Shown one piece after another: positions 63,636 to 64,000 of a stretch of 64,000 nucleotides of DNA. Source of the stretch: Pedobacter sp. Bi126. GTDB lineage: Bacteria; Bacteroidota; Bacteroidia; Sphingobacteriales; Sphingobacteriaceae. The notes beneath the pieces were generated by a model. The model saw only the letters and a list, made by a program, of their open reading frames with translations, searched no databases and was not told the origin of the DNA. The translations under genes were made by a program, and so were the position numbers. The DNA lies in NCBI RefSeq assembly GCF_918698245.1, contig NZ_CAKKMS010000002.1, positions 62,001-126,000 of the forward strand. Direction: 5' to 3'. Positions within the stretch are counted from its first letter, which is position 1. Each line of letters opens with the position of its first letter.

Positions 63636-63666
63636 GGGTTACCGTTTGCTTTAAGTTTGTATTAAG
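63636..63666 (+). promoter_or_regulatory. Sigma-gene upstream motif, site A
   Basis: On the plus strand GGGTTAC (63636-63642), 17 bases, TATTAAG (63660-63666). Transcription from here would leave a leader of about 65 bases before the GTG at 63737. Spacing is one base longer than at the lipoprotein genes. Confidence 0.5.
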
Positions 63667-63704
63667 CAATTATAGTAGCTATAAATATTTTTTTGTCTAA
63701 TATT

Positions 63705-63735
63705 GGGTTACTATTTATAGAAAAATGTATTAACT
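63705..63735 (+). promoter_or_regulatory. Sigma-gene upstream motif, site B
   Basis: On the plus strand GGGTTAC (63705-63711), 16 bases, TATTAACT (63728-63735). Elements and spacing match the lipoprotein promoters, but the -10-like part ends two bases before the GTG start, so a transcript would begin inside the coding region. Confidence 0.5.
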
Positions 63736-63736
63736 A

Positions 63737-64000
63737 GTGAATAACAGTTTAAAGAGTTCAGTTCCAACAGATAGAGAGGTTATTTTAGGTATTCTAAATA
63801 ACTCAGAAGATACACTTAACAAGTTATACAAGGCTTATTATGCAATGGTTTTGCAATTTATCCTGAATAATAACGGTGATGAAGATGACGCAAAAGATGT
63901 TTATCAGGAAGGTATAATAATTTTATATAACAAAATTAAGGAAGGCAATTTTGAGCTGAGCAGCAAACTCAAAACCTACATTTATTCGGTATGTCGGCGT
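63737..64000 (+). CDS. Sigma-70-family (ECF-type) RNA polymerase sigma factor, 3' end outside window
   Basis: The frame opens at GTG (63737), with an in-frame TAA six bases earlier, and continues to the window edge (88 codons). No ATG occurs in frame before codon 37, which lies inside region 2.1, so GTG is the best start. The visible part is region 2 of a sigma-70-like factor: LNKLYKAYYAMVLQFILNNNGDEDDAKDVYQEGIIILYNKI, then LSSKLKTYIYSVCRR. The acidic DEDDAKDVYQEG matches region 2.2, the core-polymerase contact. No anti-sigma gene can be seen because the window ends. Shared upstream motifs suggest it controls the adjacent lipoprotein array and itself. Confidence 0.9.
   Translation, partial: MNNSLKSSVPTDREVILGILNNSEDTLNKLYKAYYAMVLQFILNNNGDEDDAKDVYQEGIIILYNKIKEGNFELSSKLKTYIYSVCRR

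Noticed and set aside
1..64000. tRNA, rRNA and intact insertion sequences
   Set aside because: I saw no cloverleaf-type sequence, rRNA-like block or transposase frame on either strand.

Overview
The window looks like a chromosome segment of a Bacteroidota bacterium, most likely Sphingobacteriaceae and close to Pedobacter. The signs are a low-GC sequence, four SusC/SusD pairs, a hybrid two-component regulator (HTCS), promoters of the TAnnTTTG type, almost no Shine-Dalgarno sequences, and secreted hydrolases with short signal peptides ending in AQ. This placement is inference from family content, not a database match.

Bases 1-35330 form a large polysaccharide utilisation locus, all on the + strand. 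It opens with the 3' part of an HTCS regulator. Six secreted carbohydrate-active genes follow: a BNR_4 propeller enzyme, a two-module GH43, GH105, DUF2264, a GH43 resembling exo-beta-1,3-galactanases, and a GH35 beta-galactosidase. Three transport units come next: SusC1-SusD1, SusC2-SusD2-SusC3-SusD3, and SusC4-SusD4 with two accessory lipoproteins. The enzyme set fits type II arabinogalactan or a similar galactose- and uronate-rich plant glycan. The three SusC promoters share a strongly conserved composite upstream region that is probably the control point of the locus.

Bases 35331-42203 hold an OmpA-like lipoprotein, a short-chain dehydrogenase and a divergent galactose module. In that module a Nudix-type regulator with a degenerate Nudix box faces galT-galK-sodium/sugar symporter across a 19-bp perfect inverted repeat. 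This would carry the galactose released by the upstream enzymes into central metabolism. Bases 42338-50740 contain a CPA1 antiporter, an RRM RNA-binding protein, a sialate O-acetylesterase-like enzyme, an NTF2-like protein, a GH127-type protein and an OmpA lipoprotein.

Bases 50831-62132 are mostly housekeeping: an HPP membrane protein, small DUF3606 and cold-shock-like proteins, a PAS histidine kinase, ubiX, mtaB, lgt, an inositol monophosphatase-like gene, an Nfu-type Fe-S protein and purB. A candidate small RNA lies before ubiX. REP-like repeats are scattered between genes.

Bases 62214-64000 are the most unusual part. Four tandem small Thr/Val/Asp/Lys-rich lipoprotein genes, each with its own terminator, face a sigma-70-family factor gene that runs off the window. 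Three of the four lipoprotein genes and the sigma gene carry the same motif, GGGTTAC - 16 nt - YATTAAYW (17 nt at one extra site). This looks like an alternative-sigma promoter and suggests an autoregulated sigma factor driving a lipoprotein array. No tRNA, rRNA, CRISPR array or intact transposon was recognised.
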